From: an uncultured Phycisphaerae bacterium
Lineage (GTDB): Bacteria > Planctomycetota > Phycisphaerae > UBA1845 > Fen-1342
Length of the DNA stretch: 64,000 nucleotides
Reading direction: 5' to 3'
NCBI GenBank assembly: GCA_937928595.1
Contig: CALGJV010000025.1
Coordinates: 93,877 to 157,876 of the forward strand
The notes below the pieces were generated by a model. It had not been told where the DNA came from, searched no databases, and saw nothing but the letters and a program-made list of their open reading frames with translations. This document shows positions 1-8,790 of the stretch, one piece after another (the stretch's first letter is position 1; each line of letters starts with the position of its first letter). Both the position numbers and the translations under genes were made by a program.

Positions 1-474
1 CACATGGTCCGCTCTCGTCAGGGTCGGGCGGCCGGCGAGGCGCCGAGCCGCAGACGATACCGGCCGGTCGGTGCGGCCGCCGCTTTCCGGGGCAGCGGGC
101 CGCCCCCCGCAGCCGCGTGGCATCGCGACCGGTCGGGGTCAACGTAGAGCGCGGGCGCGGCGGCGTCAATGGCCGCGTCGCGAGCGGACCGGTCGGCGCA
201 ACCGGGCCGGTGAGGGTGGACACCGCTGCGGCGCTTGCGCTGGGCGGAGGGCACCGTCGGGCCGAGCACACGCGTGCGGCGGGGGCGTTGCGGGAGCAGC
301 CAATCAAAGGCCCCGGCTGGGACGGAGATAGGCTCGCGCTGCGTCCAGCGGGTGGACGCCAGCGCCGGCGGGCGCCGCGCCTCATTCCGACAGAGACTTT
401 CGAGTGGGCCACTTTGACAACGCCGTCATCTTGTTCTGTTCTTATCCTGTTACCCCCACGCCCCGGCTCGGAAA
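1..474. other. Left-edge region without a supported gene
   Basis: No frame here has protein-like composition; the open frames are Arg/Pro/Gly-rich products of high GC. One clear structure is a 7-bp-stem hairpin at 341-359 (GCGTCCA / TGGACGC, 5-nt loop), followed by GC-rich palindromic sequence to about 380. A less GC-rich stretch lies at about 405-460. It could hold the 3' end or terminator of a gene beyond the window, but nothing decisive is visible. Confidence 0.4.
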
Positions 475-1047
475 TCACTGACGGTCGATCGCCGACCAGG
501 ACACGTCGCGCAGCCCGGCGATGTACGTCGCCTCGACCCCCGCCAGTCGCCAGCCGTCCGGCGTCCGCACGAATGTCAGCCGCCAGCCCGAGGGCAACGT
601 GCCGGCGTATTCCCCCGCCAGGTCCGCGAGATAGCTCACCGAGAGGACGAACCGCTCACCGTCCGACTCCTCGACCCGCGGTGGCGGCCAGGTCCGGTCC
701 AGCGTCCGAACCCGCAGCCGGCCGAGCCAGCGGTTCATGTAATCGACGAACGCGGCGCGGTCGCGTCCGCCGGCCGCGAAGGTCGGCGCCAGCGTGTCCG
801 CGACCGGCCGGGCGTCGCCGCGCAGCACGGCCTCTTCGATAATGCCCAGCTGCCGCAGCCCCGCTTCGCGACGCGTCTCGATCAGCCCCTGCGCGACGAA
901 CAGCGCGACGCTCAGCACCAGTCCGACGACCAGCGGCCGCGGCCGCCCCGTGCGGCGCCAGTACACGAGCAACACGAACAGCGCCGTTCCGAGGAGCACG
1001 CCGAGCGCGACGGGCGACTCCAGCAGCACCCACGTGAGCCAGCTCAA
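475..1047 (-). CDS. Membrane-anchored NTF2/SnoaL-like protein
   Basis: Protein of about 190 residues with two hydrophobic N-terminal segments (about residues 8-29 and 38-54) separated by a basic turn (YWRRTGRPRP). A polar domain follows, whose pattern (helical start, 'RAAFVDYMNRWLGRL', then strands ending 'GWRLAGVEATYI') resembles NTF2-like/SnoaL folds. The start is TTG at 1047, chosen because GGGAG lies 6 nt upstream. It is 42 bp downstream of the TolB-like gene on the same strand, so cotranscription is likely. Substrate or partner is unknown; the fold call is by pattern only. Confidence 0.7.
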   Translation of the reverse strand: MSWLTWVLLESPVALGVLLGTALFVLLVYWRRTGRPRPLVVGLVLSVALFVAQGLIETRREAGLRQLGIIEEAVLRGDARPVADTLAPTFAAGGRDRAAFVDYMNRWLGRLRVRTLDRTWPPPRVEESDGERFVLSVSYLADLAGEYAGTLPSGWRLTFVRTPDGWRLAGVEATYIAGLRDVSWSAIDRQ

Positions 1048-1089
1048 GCCAGACTCCCGTCCTCAAGCGACTCGGGCCGCCCTGGGCCG

Positions 1090-2307
1090 CTACCGGCCGG
1101 CGCGGAGCGCGCCGTCGGGGTGCAGGCCGACGAACTCGGCGATGAAAATTTGCGGCGCGGTCAGCCCGCCGCGGGTCGAGGTCCACATGAGGTAGCGGCC
1201 GTCGGGTGAGAACACCGGCAGTCCGTCGAACGCCGGGTCGGAGGTCACGCGGTGCCGCTCGCTGCCGTCGTCGCGGATCACGTAGAGGTCGAAGTTCGGG
1301 CGGCCGCGGAAGTCGGCGTGGGTGAAGACGATCCACTTGCCCGACGGGTGCCAGAACGGGCACCAGTGGAACGTCTCGTTGTCGGTGATGGCCCGCTCCG
1401 CCGTGCCCTCGACGTTGTTGACGAAGATCTGGAGGTTGCCGTTGCCCGCCCGGTCGGAGCGGTACACGATCCGCTTGCCGTCCGGGCTGAAAAACGGTCC
1501 GCCGTCGCGCCCGTGGGCGTGCGTGATGCGCCGCGCCCGCCCGCCGTCGGCGTCGCAGATGTAGATCTCCTGGTCGCCGTCGCGCATCGAGCTGAACACG
1601 ATCCACTCGCCGTCCGGCGAATAGGCGCACTCGGCGTCGTAACCGTCCACGTTCGTCAGCCGCCGCAGCGTGCGGGTCGCGAAGGTGTACTCGTAGATTT
1701 CCATGCCTGGGAAATACTGCCACGCGTAGCCGTCACCGCTGCCGCCGCCGTGCCGCGGCCCGCCCGCGGGCTGCGAACCGGCGCCGGGATGACCGGCCGG
1801 TTGCGACGCGCCGCCCAGGTGGCCGCTCGGCGGCCCACCGCTTTCGCCCCGCGGCCGCATCGGTTCGAGCTGCTCCGGCGTCACGGCGGGACGCAGGTCG
1901 TCGTGGTTGGCGGCGAAGATCATCTTCTGCCCGCTGGGGTGGAAGTACGAGCAAGTCGTCGCCCCGCGGCCGGTGCTGACCCTCTCGAGCCCGGTGCCGT
2001 CGGCGTTGATGACGTAGATCTGGTACTCGTCCTGGCCGGTAGGTTTGGCCTGGAAGCAGATGCGCCGGCCGTCGGGTGAGAAGTACGCCTCGCCCGACCG
2101 GGTCAGACCCATCTCGGTCGACGTGAGCTGGCGGACGTTGCGGAACCAGGCCGCCTCGTCGTGAGCGGGCTGCGACGATGCCGCCGCGGGCTGCGTGGCT
2201 GGCGGCTGCGCCACGGCGATCGCGCCCGAGATCAGCGCGAACAGCGCCGCGTCCGGGAGACGTGCGCTGCGTAAGGACGAATTGAGCGACGACGACACGC
2301 GAAGCAT
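1090..2307 (-). CDS. TolB-like WD40/PD40 beta-propeller protein, secreted
   Basis: Protein of 405 residues. The N-terminus has a basic stretch then a hydrophobic segment (about 18-33, ALFALISGAIAVA), consistent with an export signal. Five or six PD40 repeats follow, seen as FSPDGRR, YSPDGEWIVFSS, FSPDGKRIVYRS, HPSGKWIVFTH and FSPDGRYLMWTS, as in TolB and the propellers of S9 peptidases, but no peptidase domain is present. A low-complexity Gly/Ser/Pro/His insert (about residues 170-205) interrupts the propeller. ATG at 2307 is preceded by GGAAGGAG at good spacing; the frame stays open much further upstream but that part is antisense to thiD. Function beyond a periplasmic propeller scaffold cannot be stated. 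Confidence 0.85.
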   Translation of the reverse strand: MLRVSSSLNSSLRSARLPDAALFALISGAIAVAQPPATQPAAASSQPAHDEAAWFRNVRQLTSTEMGLTRSGEAYFSPDGRRICFQAKPTGQDEYQIYVINADGTGLERVSTGRGATTCSYFHPSGQKMIFAANHDDLRPAVTPEQLEPMRPRGESGGPPSGHLGGASQPAGHPGAGSQPAGGPRHGGGSGDGYAWQYFPGMEIYEYTFATRTLRRLTNVDGYDAECAYSPDGEWIVFSSMRDGDQEIYICDADGGRARRITHAHGRDGGPFFSPDGKRIVYRSDRAGNGNLQIFVNNVEGTAERAITDNETFHWCPFWHPSGKWIVFTHADFRGRPNFDLYVIRDDGSERHRVTSDPAFDGLPVFSPDGRYLMWTSTRGGLTAPQIFIAEFVGLHPDGALRAGR

Positions 2308-2456
2308 GGTTACTCCTTCCCGGCAGGGCCTCCGGGGCAGGCCGGCTCGTTGATCGTACGCACGTCGGCCGCTTCCGCGGCGTCGGGAGCGCGCCATGAC
2401 ACCGCCCCGCGGCGGCCGCTGCAAGCCCCCTGGACGAACGACGGGCCGTGTCGGAG

Positions 2457-3242
2457 CTACTCCCCGGCCGGGGCGAACAGGTTGACCGGTCCACACCCGC
2501 CGCCCAGTCCGGGCGCGGTGCGGATCGCGGCGGCGACGAACACCTTGGCGCCCTGCACCGCTGCCGTTAACGGCACGCCGCGCGCCAGGCGGGCGGTGAC
2601 GGCCGCGGCGAACACGCAACCGGTGCCGTGGACGTGGGGCGTGTCGGTCCGCGGCGCGGCGCAGCGGTGCAACTCGCCGTCGGAGAACAACACATCGACG
2701 GCCTGTCCCGGCAGCCGCCCGCCCTTCACGAGCACGTGCCGCGCGCCGCACAACGCGATACGCCGGGCCGCCGTCTCCATGGCCGGCACGTCGGCGACCT
2801 CCATCTCCGCGAGAGCCGCGGCCTCCGGCATGTTCGGCGTAACCAGGAACGCCCGCGGCAGCAGCCGGCGGCGCAGCACGTCGGCGGCGGCGGGGTCGAG
2901 CAGCGCGTGCCCGTGCTTGCTGACCATCACGGGATCCACGACGAGCGGAAACGTGAAGTTTGCGGCCCGTTCGGCCACGACCTCGATGACTGCGCCGCTG
3001 CCGAGGGCCCCGGTCTTGGCGGCGGCGGGCGGGATGTCCGCGAGCACGGCGTCGAGCTGGGCTCGAACGAAGGCGGGGTCGAGCACCTGCACCGCACTGA
3101 CGGCCCGCGTGTTCTGGACGGTCAGGAGCGTCACGACGCTCATCCCGTAGACGCCGTGCTGTTGGAACGTCTTGAGGTCGGCCTGGAGACCGGCGCCGCC
3201 GGACGGGTCCGAGCCGGCGATCGTCAGCGCGACGGGCGTCAT
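2457..3242 (-). CDS. thiD: Hydroxymethylpyrimidine/phosphomethylpyrimidine kinase ThiD
   Basis: Cytoplasmic kinase of 261 residues that phosphorylates HMP and HMP-P to HMP-PP for thiamin synthesis. The N-terminal ThiD signature ([18 protein letters not shown]), the central [10 protein letters not shown] segment and the C-terminal ribokinase-family anion-hole motif HGTGC are all present. Length is normal for a single-domain ThiD; there is no ThiE fusion. Its ATG overlaps the tenA stop in an ATGA (3239-3242), so translation is probably coupled. Pairing with tenA fits pyrimidine salvage. Confidence 0.95.
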   Translation of the reverse strand: MTPVALTIAGSDPSGGAGLQADLKTFQQHGVYGMSVVTLLTVQNTRAVSAVQVLDPAFVRAQLDAVLADIPPAAAKTGALGSGAVIEVVAERAANFTFPLVVDPVMVSKHGHALLDPAAADVLRRRLLPRAFLVTPNMPEAAALAEMEVADVPAMETAARRIALCGARHVLVKGGRLPGQAVDVLFSDGELHRCAAPRTDTPHVHGTGCVFAAAVTARLARGVPLTAAVQGAKVFVAAAIRTAPGLGGGCGPVNLFAPAGE

Positions 3243-3859
3243 GCCGTCTCCTCCAGCGGAGCGGCGAAGAAGTTGAGCTCGTACTCGAGCGCGTAGCGGT
3301 ACGCGTCGCGCACGGCCGGCGTGTTCTCCGCGAGCCGGTCGAGGAGCGCTTCGAGGCGGTCGGCGAGAGCCTGAAACTCGGGCGCGGCGTAACTGTGGAT
3401 CCAGTCGGCGTACGGGTTGCCGGGGCTGGGGGGAGCGAGCGTCCGGCCGAGCCAGGCATACAGCCGCATGCACGGCGTCATCGCCGCGAGGGTTTCGCCG
3501 ACCGGCGATTGCCACGCGGTCCGCAGGAGGAAATCGGTGTAGGCCCGCGTGGCGACGTACGGCCGGAGGCCGGCCAGCTCGATCTGGAGCCGCTGCGCGT
3601 ACGCCCGGTGCAGGTTGAGCTCCTCGAGCACGCCGGCCATCAGGTCGTGCAGTTCCCGGACCAGGTCGAGGTCGTCGCTGCGGGCCGCGGTGGCCGCGTA
3701 GGCCCGGAGGAAGGCCCGCAGGAAGAACACATCCTGCGCGATGTAGCGCCGGAAAGCGTCGGTGGGTAGCGTGCCGTCGGCCAGCCCGCGGACGAAGGGG
3801 TGGTTGCGGCACGCCCGCGCGAGATCCTGGTTGGCGCTCCAGAGCTCGGTATGCAGCAC
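3239..3859 (-). CDS. tenA: TenA-family aminopyrimidine aminohydrolase / thiaminase II
   Basis: All-helical TenA/THI-4 family enzyme that hydrolyses aminopyrimidine thiamin breakdown products to HMP, which ThiD then phosphorylates. The catalytic Cys is visible at about residue 130 in AAMTPC, where Bacillus TenA has Cys135, so this is the Cys-type subfamily. I chose the GTG start at 3859 ([10 protein letters not shown]): it has GGGAG 7 nt upstream and matches the usual TenA N-terminus. An in-frame ATG at 3928 would add 23 residues and has no Shine-Dalgarno. It overlaps thiD by 4 nt. No convincing TPP riboswitch was seen upstream. Confidence 0.92.
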   Translation of the reverse strand: MLHTELWSANQDLARACRNHPFVRGLADGTLPTDAFRRYIAQDVFFLRAFLRAYAATAARSDDLDLVRELHDLMAGVLEELNLHRAYAQRLQIELAGLRPYVATRAYTDFLLRTAWQSPVGETLAAMTPCMRLYAWLGRTLAPPSPGNPYADWIHSYAAPEFQALADRLEALLDRLAENTPAVRDAYRYALEYELNFFAAPLEETA

Positions 3860-4055
3860 GGCTGAACTCCCGGTCACGACGAGGCCGGATGCACGAATCC
3901 CTTCGGCCCGGTCACTGGCGGTAGGCATGGTACCGCGCGCGGCCGGCCGGGTGTCAGAGGTGTGCGGGACGTGCGGCAGGGGGGAAACACCGCGGCCCGC
4001 GCCGGGTCATGGCACGGGCCGCAGACAAGACGGGCGAAGCCCGGGGGGCGCGGGC

Positions 4056-5129
4056 TCAGGCCCGCGGGTGCGACTTGTCGTACGCTTCCTTGACGGTCTC
4101 CCCGCTCAGGTGCGTGTAGATCTGGGTCGTGCTCAGGCTCTGGTGGCCGAGCATCTGCTGGACGGCGCGCAGGTCGGCGCCGCGGCGGAGCATGTGCGTC
4201 GCGAAGCTGTGCCGGAGCGTGTGCGGGCTCACGGACAGGTCGAGGCCGGCCTCGAGCAGATACTTGTCGAGCTTGCGGCGGACGCTGCGGGTGCTGAGCC
4301 GCTGGCCGTGCTTGTTGATGAAGAGCGCCTCGGAGTCGAAGGTGCTGCTGCGCGGATCGCCGCGGCGGAGGTCGAGGAAGTGCAGGATCGTCTGCACGGC
4401 CCCGGGGCCGAGCGGGATCACGCGGCGTTTCTTGCCCTTGCCGGCGACGCGAACCACGTTGCTCGTAAGGTCGACGTCCTCGACGTTGAGTGCGATCAGC
4501 TCGCTGACCCGCATGCCGGTCGAGTACAGCGTCTCCAGCATGGCCCGATCGCGGGCGCCGAGCAGGGTCGTCGTGTCGGGGTTGGCCAAGAGCTTCTCGA
4601 TCTGGTCTTCCTCGAGGCACTTCGGCAGGCGCTTGTCCTGCTTGGGCGTGCGGATCGGCGCGACGGGGTTGCCCGTCAGGTAGCCGCGCCGCACGAGGAA
4701 CTTGTAGAAGCTGCGCAGGGTCGCGAGCTTGCGCGCCACCGTGCTCTTGCAGTAGTTGTGGTCCCGGAGGGTCGCCATGAACGCCCGGACGGCGTCCGTG
4801 TCGACGCCCAGCAGACGCTTGTTGAGGTACTCGCCGCTCGCGTCCGGCGGCGGCGCGAGCTTGGCCAGGTCGAGGCCGCCGTGCCCGTTGCCGTTGCCGC
4901 CCGAACCCCCCGCCGGCGCCGCCAGGACCGCGGGGTCGAGGCACAGGTACCCGCAGAACTGCTGGAGATCCGCGGCATAGCACTTGGCCGTGTGCGGCGA
5001 GAAGTGGCGTTCCGCCCGGAGGTAGTTGATGAACTGCTGGACCAGACTGGCCTGCGTGCTCATACGCCCATCACTTTCGGCGAGAGTCGTCGGCGGCATG
5101 GCGCCGGGGACATTCTGCGTGTTCCACAT
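4056..5129 (-). CDS. xerC: Tyrosine recombinase, XerC/XerD type
   Basis: Site-specific recombinase of 357 residues (335 if translation begins at the ATG at 5063, MSTQASLVQQ). The N-terminal core-binding domain (QFINYLRAERHFSPHT) and C-terminal catalytic domain are complete, with Arg in GMRVSEL, Lys in AGKGKKRR, HTLRH, LGHQ and the nucleophile Tyr in TQIYTH. It is longer than a typical 300-residue Xer because of a Gly/Asn-rich insert (PAGGSGGNGNGHGG) in the N-terminal domain. Xer recombinases resolve chromosome dimers at dif; XerC and XerD cannot be told apart here. It begins 11 bp after the stop of the small upstream gene. Confidence 0.9.
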   Translation of the reverse strand: MWNTQNVPGAMPPTTLAESDGRMSTQASLVQQFINYLRAERHFSPHTAKCYAADLQQFCGYLCLDPAVLAAPAGGSGGNGNGHGGLDLAKLAPPPDASGEYLNKRLLGVDTDAVRAFMATLRDHNYCKSTVARKLATLRSFYKFLVRRGYLTGNPVAPIRTPKQDKRLPKCLEEDQIEKLLANPDTTTLLGARDRAMLETLYSTGMRVSELIALNVEDVDLTSNVVRVAGKGKKRRVIPLGPGAVQTILHFLDLRRGDPRSSTFDSEALFINKHGQRLSTRSVRRKLDKYLLEAGLDLSVSPHTLRHSFATHMLRRGADLRAVQQMLGHQSLSTTQIYTHLSGETVKEAYDKSHPRA

Positions 5130-5140
5130 CGCTGTGTGCC

Positions 5141-5356
5141 CTATTCCACCTGGGCGATCGAGTCGAACTCCTCTGCCCGGCGGTGCCCCAACTGGTAACT
5201 CAGGACGGCCGCGTCGAACCAGTCGAACTCGCTGTCCGGATCATCGGCCAGCGCGACCAGGGCCGCGAGTAACTCCGATTCGCGTCCCACGGCGTATCGG
5301 AATACGAACCGCTCCCGCCCTTTCGTCAGACTGAGGCACCGTCGCGCCGCGTTCAT
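5141..5356 (-). CDS. Small conserved-type hypothetical protein (71 aa)
   Basis: Short acidic protein with core 'YAVGRESELLAALVALADD' followed by 'FDWFDAAVLSYQLGHR'. I recognise this pattern from small planctomycete proteins of unknown function. ATG at 5356 overlaps the stop of the upstream lipoprotein gene (ATGA, 5353-5356), which favours it over the longer start at 5386 and suggests coupling. No signal peptide or metal-binding motif is seen. Conserved position between lipoprotein and xer genes is not evidence of function. Confidence 0.7.
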   Translation of the reverse strand: MNAARRCLSLTKGRERFVFRYAVGRESELLAALVALADDPDSEFDWFDAAVLSYQLGHRRAEEFDSIAQVE

Positions 5357-6057
5357 GACCTGGCCTCGTTCGGCTCCGCCGTCCACTCGTCGGCATCCAG
5401 TGCTAGCATCGTCCGGATGAGGGCCCAGCCGCAGTAACGGACGTAGAGTTCCTGGGACTTCGTGTACTTGCGCCAGCCGTAGGGGCTCCGTTCGCCGTCT
5501 CGCTCGTCAGCAAATTCCTTTAGCTCCTTGAGTACGCGCTCGTCCGCCGCGTTGAAGACCCGCTGGAGCTGCCAGCGGGGCCGCACGCCCGATAACGGCG
5601 GCGCTTCGGGCGCCTCCGCCGTGCCCGGTGAACCGGCCGCCGCGTAGTACTGCAACACGAGGCCCACCAGCGGCGGGTCGTACGGGCGATACTCCGTGAT
5701 CGCGACCACCAGCGTGGCATCCGCGCCGAAGACGCGCGCCAGTTCGACCGCTTCGTCGGGCGTCTGAACGCTGGTCCGGCCGTGACGGATCAGCTCGGCC
5801 AGCACCTGGTTCACCGGCACCACCGAGACGTTCGCGAAGGACAGACATTCCGACGCGACCAGGTCGGTGACTTTCAGCGTGTCGACGTCCGGGCTGTTGC
5901 TCAGGTTGAGTATCGGGGCAACAACCAGCACGAGCGGCGGTCGAGGTGGCTTGGCGGTCCGCTTTGACTGCGATGTACATCCCGGCAGGATCGCCGCCCA
6001 CGCGACCACCAGGATCGGTGCCCAGCACCGAATCGCAACACGAGCCGTCCAGCCCAT
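5353..6057 (-). CDS. Lipoprotein, possible LpoB/CsgG-like
   Basis: Protein of 234 residues from ATG 6057, starting with a classic lipoprotein signal (MGWTARVAIRCW, hydrophobic core, lipobox LPGC at about 24-27). The mature part has alternating strand/helix pattern (VVAPILNLS, SVVPVNQVLAELI, ARVFGADATLVVAI). This recalls the fold shared by LpoB, CsgG and DUF799 lipoproteins that sit at the envelope; that assignment is tentative. Longer in-frame starts at 6099 and 6270 lack Shine-Dalgarno sequences and would bury the signal. It is coupled to the following 71-residue gene by ATGA overlap. Confidence 0.75.
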   Translation of the reverse strand: MGWTARVAIRCWAPILVVAWAAILPGCTSQSKRTAKPPRPPLVLVVAPILNLSNSPDVDTLKVTDLVASECLSFANVSVVPVNQVLAELIRHGRTSVQTPDEAVELARVFGADATLVVAITEYRPYDPPLVGLVLQYYAAAGSPGTAEAPEAPPLSGVRPRWQLQRVFNAADERVLKELKEFADERDGERSPYGWRKYTKSQELYVRYCGWALIRTMLALDADEWTAEPNEARS

Positions 6058-6360
6058 CCCAGCACGGATGCGCTCGGCATCTCTGGCCCGCCCAACCATT
6101 ATATCGAGACGGTCAAGATTCGGGAACGGTTTCGGTGCGATAATTCGGGCTCGCGGGCCAGCCTTTCCCGTGAGACTGCGACACCCATTCTGTCGCGCCG
6201 TGCTCATGGGGACGTTCCGTCGAGCACCGCCCGAACGGCCGGTCCGGACCGCGCCCACCCACGCCGACACCCGCGGCGCGACCCGTGCGCCGCGACTCCA
6301 GCGGAGTTATCGGCACACGCCGGGAATCGAGTTGATCGCTCACCCCGCGGGGCGCGGCTT

Positions 6361-8691
6361 CTACCGCATCCCCGCCTGGACCGCCACCGGGCCGCCGGCG
6401 GCCGGCTGCGACCAGAATTCCGGCCGGCGGTGGGACGAGCCGGCCCGCGCGAGCGCGTCGAGGACGATCTGGGGCGTCAGGACCTCGGGCAGCACGATCG
6501 CGTCACCCGGTCGCCCCGCGGGCACGACGATGTTGAGCGGCACGCCGTTCCGCCCGTGCGCCTGGAGTTCCTTCTGGATGCCCGGGTCTTCGCGCGTGAA
6601 ATCCGCCTTGATCGGATAGACGCCGAGCTCCTTGAAACGCCCCGCGATGCGATCGGTCTCGAGCACAACGGCCTTGTTGGTCTGGCATGTGAGGCACCAC
6701 GTCGCGGTGTAATCGACGTAAACGGTGTAGCCCTCGGACGCCAGCCGCTGCGCGATGCCGGGCTCCCACGCCTGCCACGGGATCTTCTTCACGCCCTCCG
6801 CGAACAGGCGGTAGCCGCCCCAGCCGCCCCCGCCGACGAGCACGAGGGCCAGCACCCACAGCGCGGCCGCGCGGGCCGCGGGGGTCGTCAGCTTGATCTG
6901 GCCGATGAGCCAGCAGCCGATCGCGACCAGCGCGAGCAGCGCGAGTGTGCCCTTGAACGCGCCGACGTCGACGAGCTCCACGAGGATCGTGAGCAGCCAG
7001 ACGACCACGAGCACGAGGACGAAGCCGACGATCTGCTTGAACGTCACCATCCACGGCCCGGGCCGCGGGACGAAGCGCAGCCAGCCCGGAAACGCCGTCA
7101 ACAGGACGTACGGAGCGGCCAGGCCAAGCCCCACCACCATGATGCCGGTGCCCGCGATCGGCGGCGGCAACTTCGCGAGCACGCCCACCGCGCTCCCCAG
7201 GAACGGCCCGACGCACGGCGTTGCCAACAGTGTCGCCAGGATGCCGTTGACGAACGCTCCGCCGTAGCCCTCCTTCGACGCCGCGTGCCCGGCCGCGCTG
7301 AGCGCGAAGCCCGGTACTTGGAACTCGTACAGGCCGAGCAGGCTCAGCGAGAACGCGAAGACGACCGCGGTGAGGCCGATCAGGAAGCCCGGTTTCTGCA
7401 TCAGCCCGCCCCAGGCCACGCCCGCGGACACCATGATCAGCGCGATGACGGCGAAGCTGGCGAGGATGCCGGCCGCGTACACCAGCCCCATGCGGAAGAC
7501 GCGGCCGGGATCGTCGCCCGCCTGCTGCACGAAGCCGAAGATCTTCAGCGAGATCACCGGCAGCACACACGGCATGATGTTCAGGATTACGCCGCCCAGG
7601 AACGCGAACAAAAAGACCATCGGCAGCGACGTCGACGTGCCGCCCGTGGTTCCCGTGGGGGCCGACCCGTCGGTCGCCGCGCCGCCGGGCTCGGCCTGAG
7701 CGGCGGCGGCCTTCGCGACCGGATCGTCGGAGGCAACGGCCGGCCGGTCCGCGGGCACGACCTCGAAGCTCACGCGCCCCGCGGCCATCAGCGGCGGGAA
7801 GCACCTGCCCGCGTCGTCGCACACCTGGTACTGCACGAGCACCTGCAACTCGACCGGCCCCGACGTGAACTTCCCGTCGGCCACGACCAGCGGCGCACGG
7901 ATGAGCACGTCGCCCGCCAGTTCGTTCACGCGGCCGACGCCCGGTACGTCGCGCACCTTCGCGCGTGGCCAGACCTGGGCGGCCGCATCCAGCTTGACAC
8001 CCTCCGGGCCGCCGATGAACACGCGCGTCGGAATGAAGCCCTCGATGAGCGGCTTGCGGTCCTGGATGTGGTGACCCGCCTTCACCTTCAGCGCCACGAG
8101 CACCTCGGCCCGGCCGCCGACCGGAACCTGCGTATGCGACGGCAGCGCACGGCTGCCCGCGAGGTACTCCGCCTGCTCGAGCGGCCGGGGCAGCGCGGCG
8201 CGGGCGGCCTTGAAGATGTCGGCGTGGACCGCGGCGCCTTGCTCCGGCGCAATCCTCAGCGTCAGAAGCGCCTCCGCCTGCACGGGCACGCACGCCTCCT
8301 TGCACATGAGGGCGCGCACCCGGACCCGCAGAGGCACGTCCCCGACGGCCGCGTCGGCGGCGACGCTCAGCGGCGCCAGGACCAGCACCCGTCCCTCGTG
8401 GGCGAGGTACTCCAGGCCGTGGTCCTCCCCCAGCGTCGGCGTCGGAAAGCGCGGCGGCCCCACCGTCACACCGGGCGGGGCGTCGAACGTGATCAGCGTC
8501 GGCGCGCCGGTGTCGAGGATGATCGGGTCGTAGACGTGCCAGCCCTTCTCCGGCAGCAGCTCGACGACCAGCTCGGTCCGGCCGCCGGGCGCGACGGCCT
8601 CATGAGCGGCCAGCAACCGGGCCTTCAGTTCCGGCGCCTGGGCCGGCTGAAACAGGACGATCAGGGGCAGCAGGGCGGCCAGCGCGTTCAC
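6361..8691 (-). CDS. dsbD: DsbD-type thiol:disulfide interchange protein
   Basis: Inner-membrane reductase of 776 residues that carries electrons from cytoplasmic thioredoxin to periplasmic thiols. Order: signal peptide; two N-terminal DsbD-alpha-like segments (about 20-330) including a Cys pair in MCKEACVP; an eight-helix core with the conserved LNIMPCVLPV and LATPCVGPF cysteines (about 380-610); and a C-terminal thioredoxin domain with CLTC at residues 666-669. The GTG at 8691 is chosen because AAGGAGG precedes it by 5 nt and the signal peptide starts at once. It is longer than the 565-residue E. coli protein because the periplasmic N-terminal part is extended. No cytochrome c maturation genes are adjacent. 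Confidence 0.93.
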   Translation of the reverse strand: MNALAALLPLIVLFQPAQAPELKARLLAAHEAVAPGGRTELVVELLPEKGWHVYDPIILDTGAPTLITFDAPPGVTVGPPRFPTPTLGEDHGLEYLAHEGRVLVLAPLSVAADAAVGDVPLRVRVRALMCKEACVPVQAEALLTLRIAPEQGAAVHADIFKAARAALPRPLEQAEYLAGSRALPSHTQVPVGGRAEVLVALKVKAGHHIQDRKPLIEGFIPTRVFIGGPEGVKLDAAAQVWPRAKVRDVPGVGRVNELAGDVLIRAPLVVADGKFTSGPVELQVLVQYQVCDDAGRCFPPLMAAGRVSFEVVPADRPAVASDDPVAKAAAAQAEPGGAATDGSAPTGTTGGTSTSLPMVFLFAFLGGVILNIMPCVLPVISLKIFGFVQQAGDDPGRVFRMGLVYAAGILASFAVIALIMVSAGVAWGGLMQKPGFLIGLTAVVFAFSLSLLGLYEFQVPGFALSAAGHAASKEGYGGAFVNGILATLLATPCVGPFLGSAVGVLAKLPPPIAGTGIMVVGLGLAAPYVLLTAFPGWLRFVPRPGPWMVTFKQIVGFVLVLVVVWLLTILVELVDVGAFKGTLALLALVAIGCWLIGQIKLTTPAARAAALWVLALVLVGGGGWGGYRLFAEGVKKIPWQAWEPGIAQRLASEGYTVYVDYTATWCLTCQTNKAVVLETDRIAGRFKELGVYPIKADFTREDPGIQKELQAHGRNGVPLNIVVPAGRPGDAIVLPEVLTPQIVLDALARAGSSHRRPEFWSQPAAGGPVAVQAGMR

Positions 8692-8790
8692 CGGGGCCTC
8701 CTTGGGGCCGCGCCCGCGCGGATGGACCGCGGGCGGCAACCTATTCTAAGCCCCGCCGGCCGCTGCGTATTCCGGGCCGCGCGGACCGGA

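Noticed and set aside
3860..3928. ATG 3928 as the tenA start
   Set aside because: No Shine-Dalgarno and the added 23 residues do not resemble TenA N-termini; GTG 3859 fits both tests.
3860..4055. TPP riboswitch upstream of tenA
   Set aside because: On the minus strand CTGACACCC and CGAAGGGAT look vaguely like riboswitch pieces, but the CTGAGA and TAATGCC-type core elements are missing and the order does not fit.
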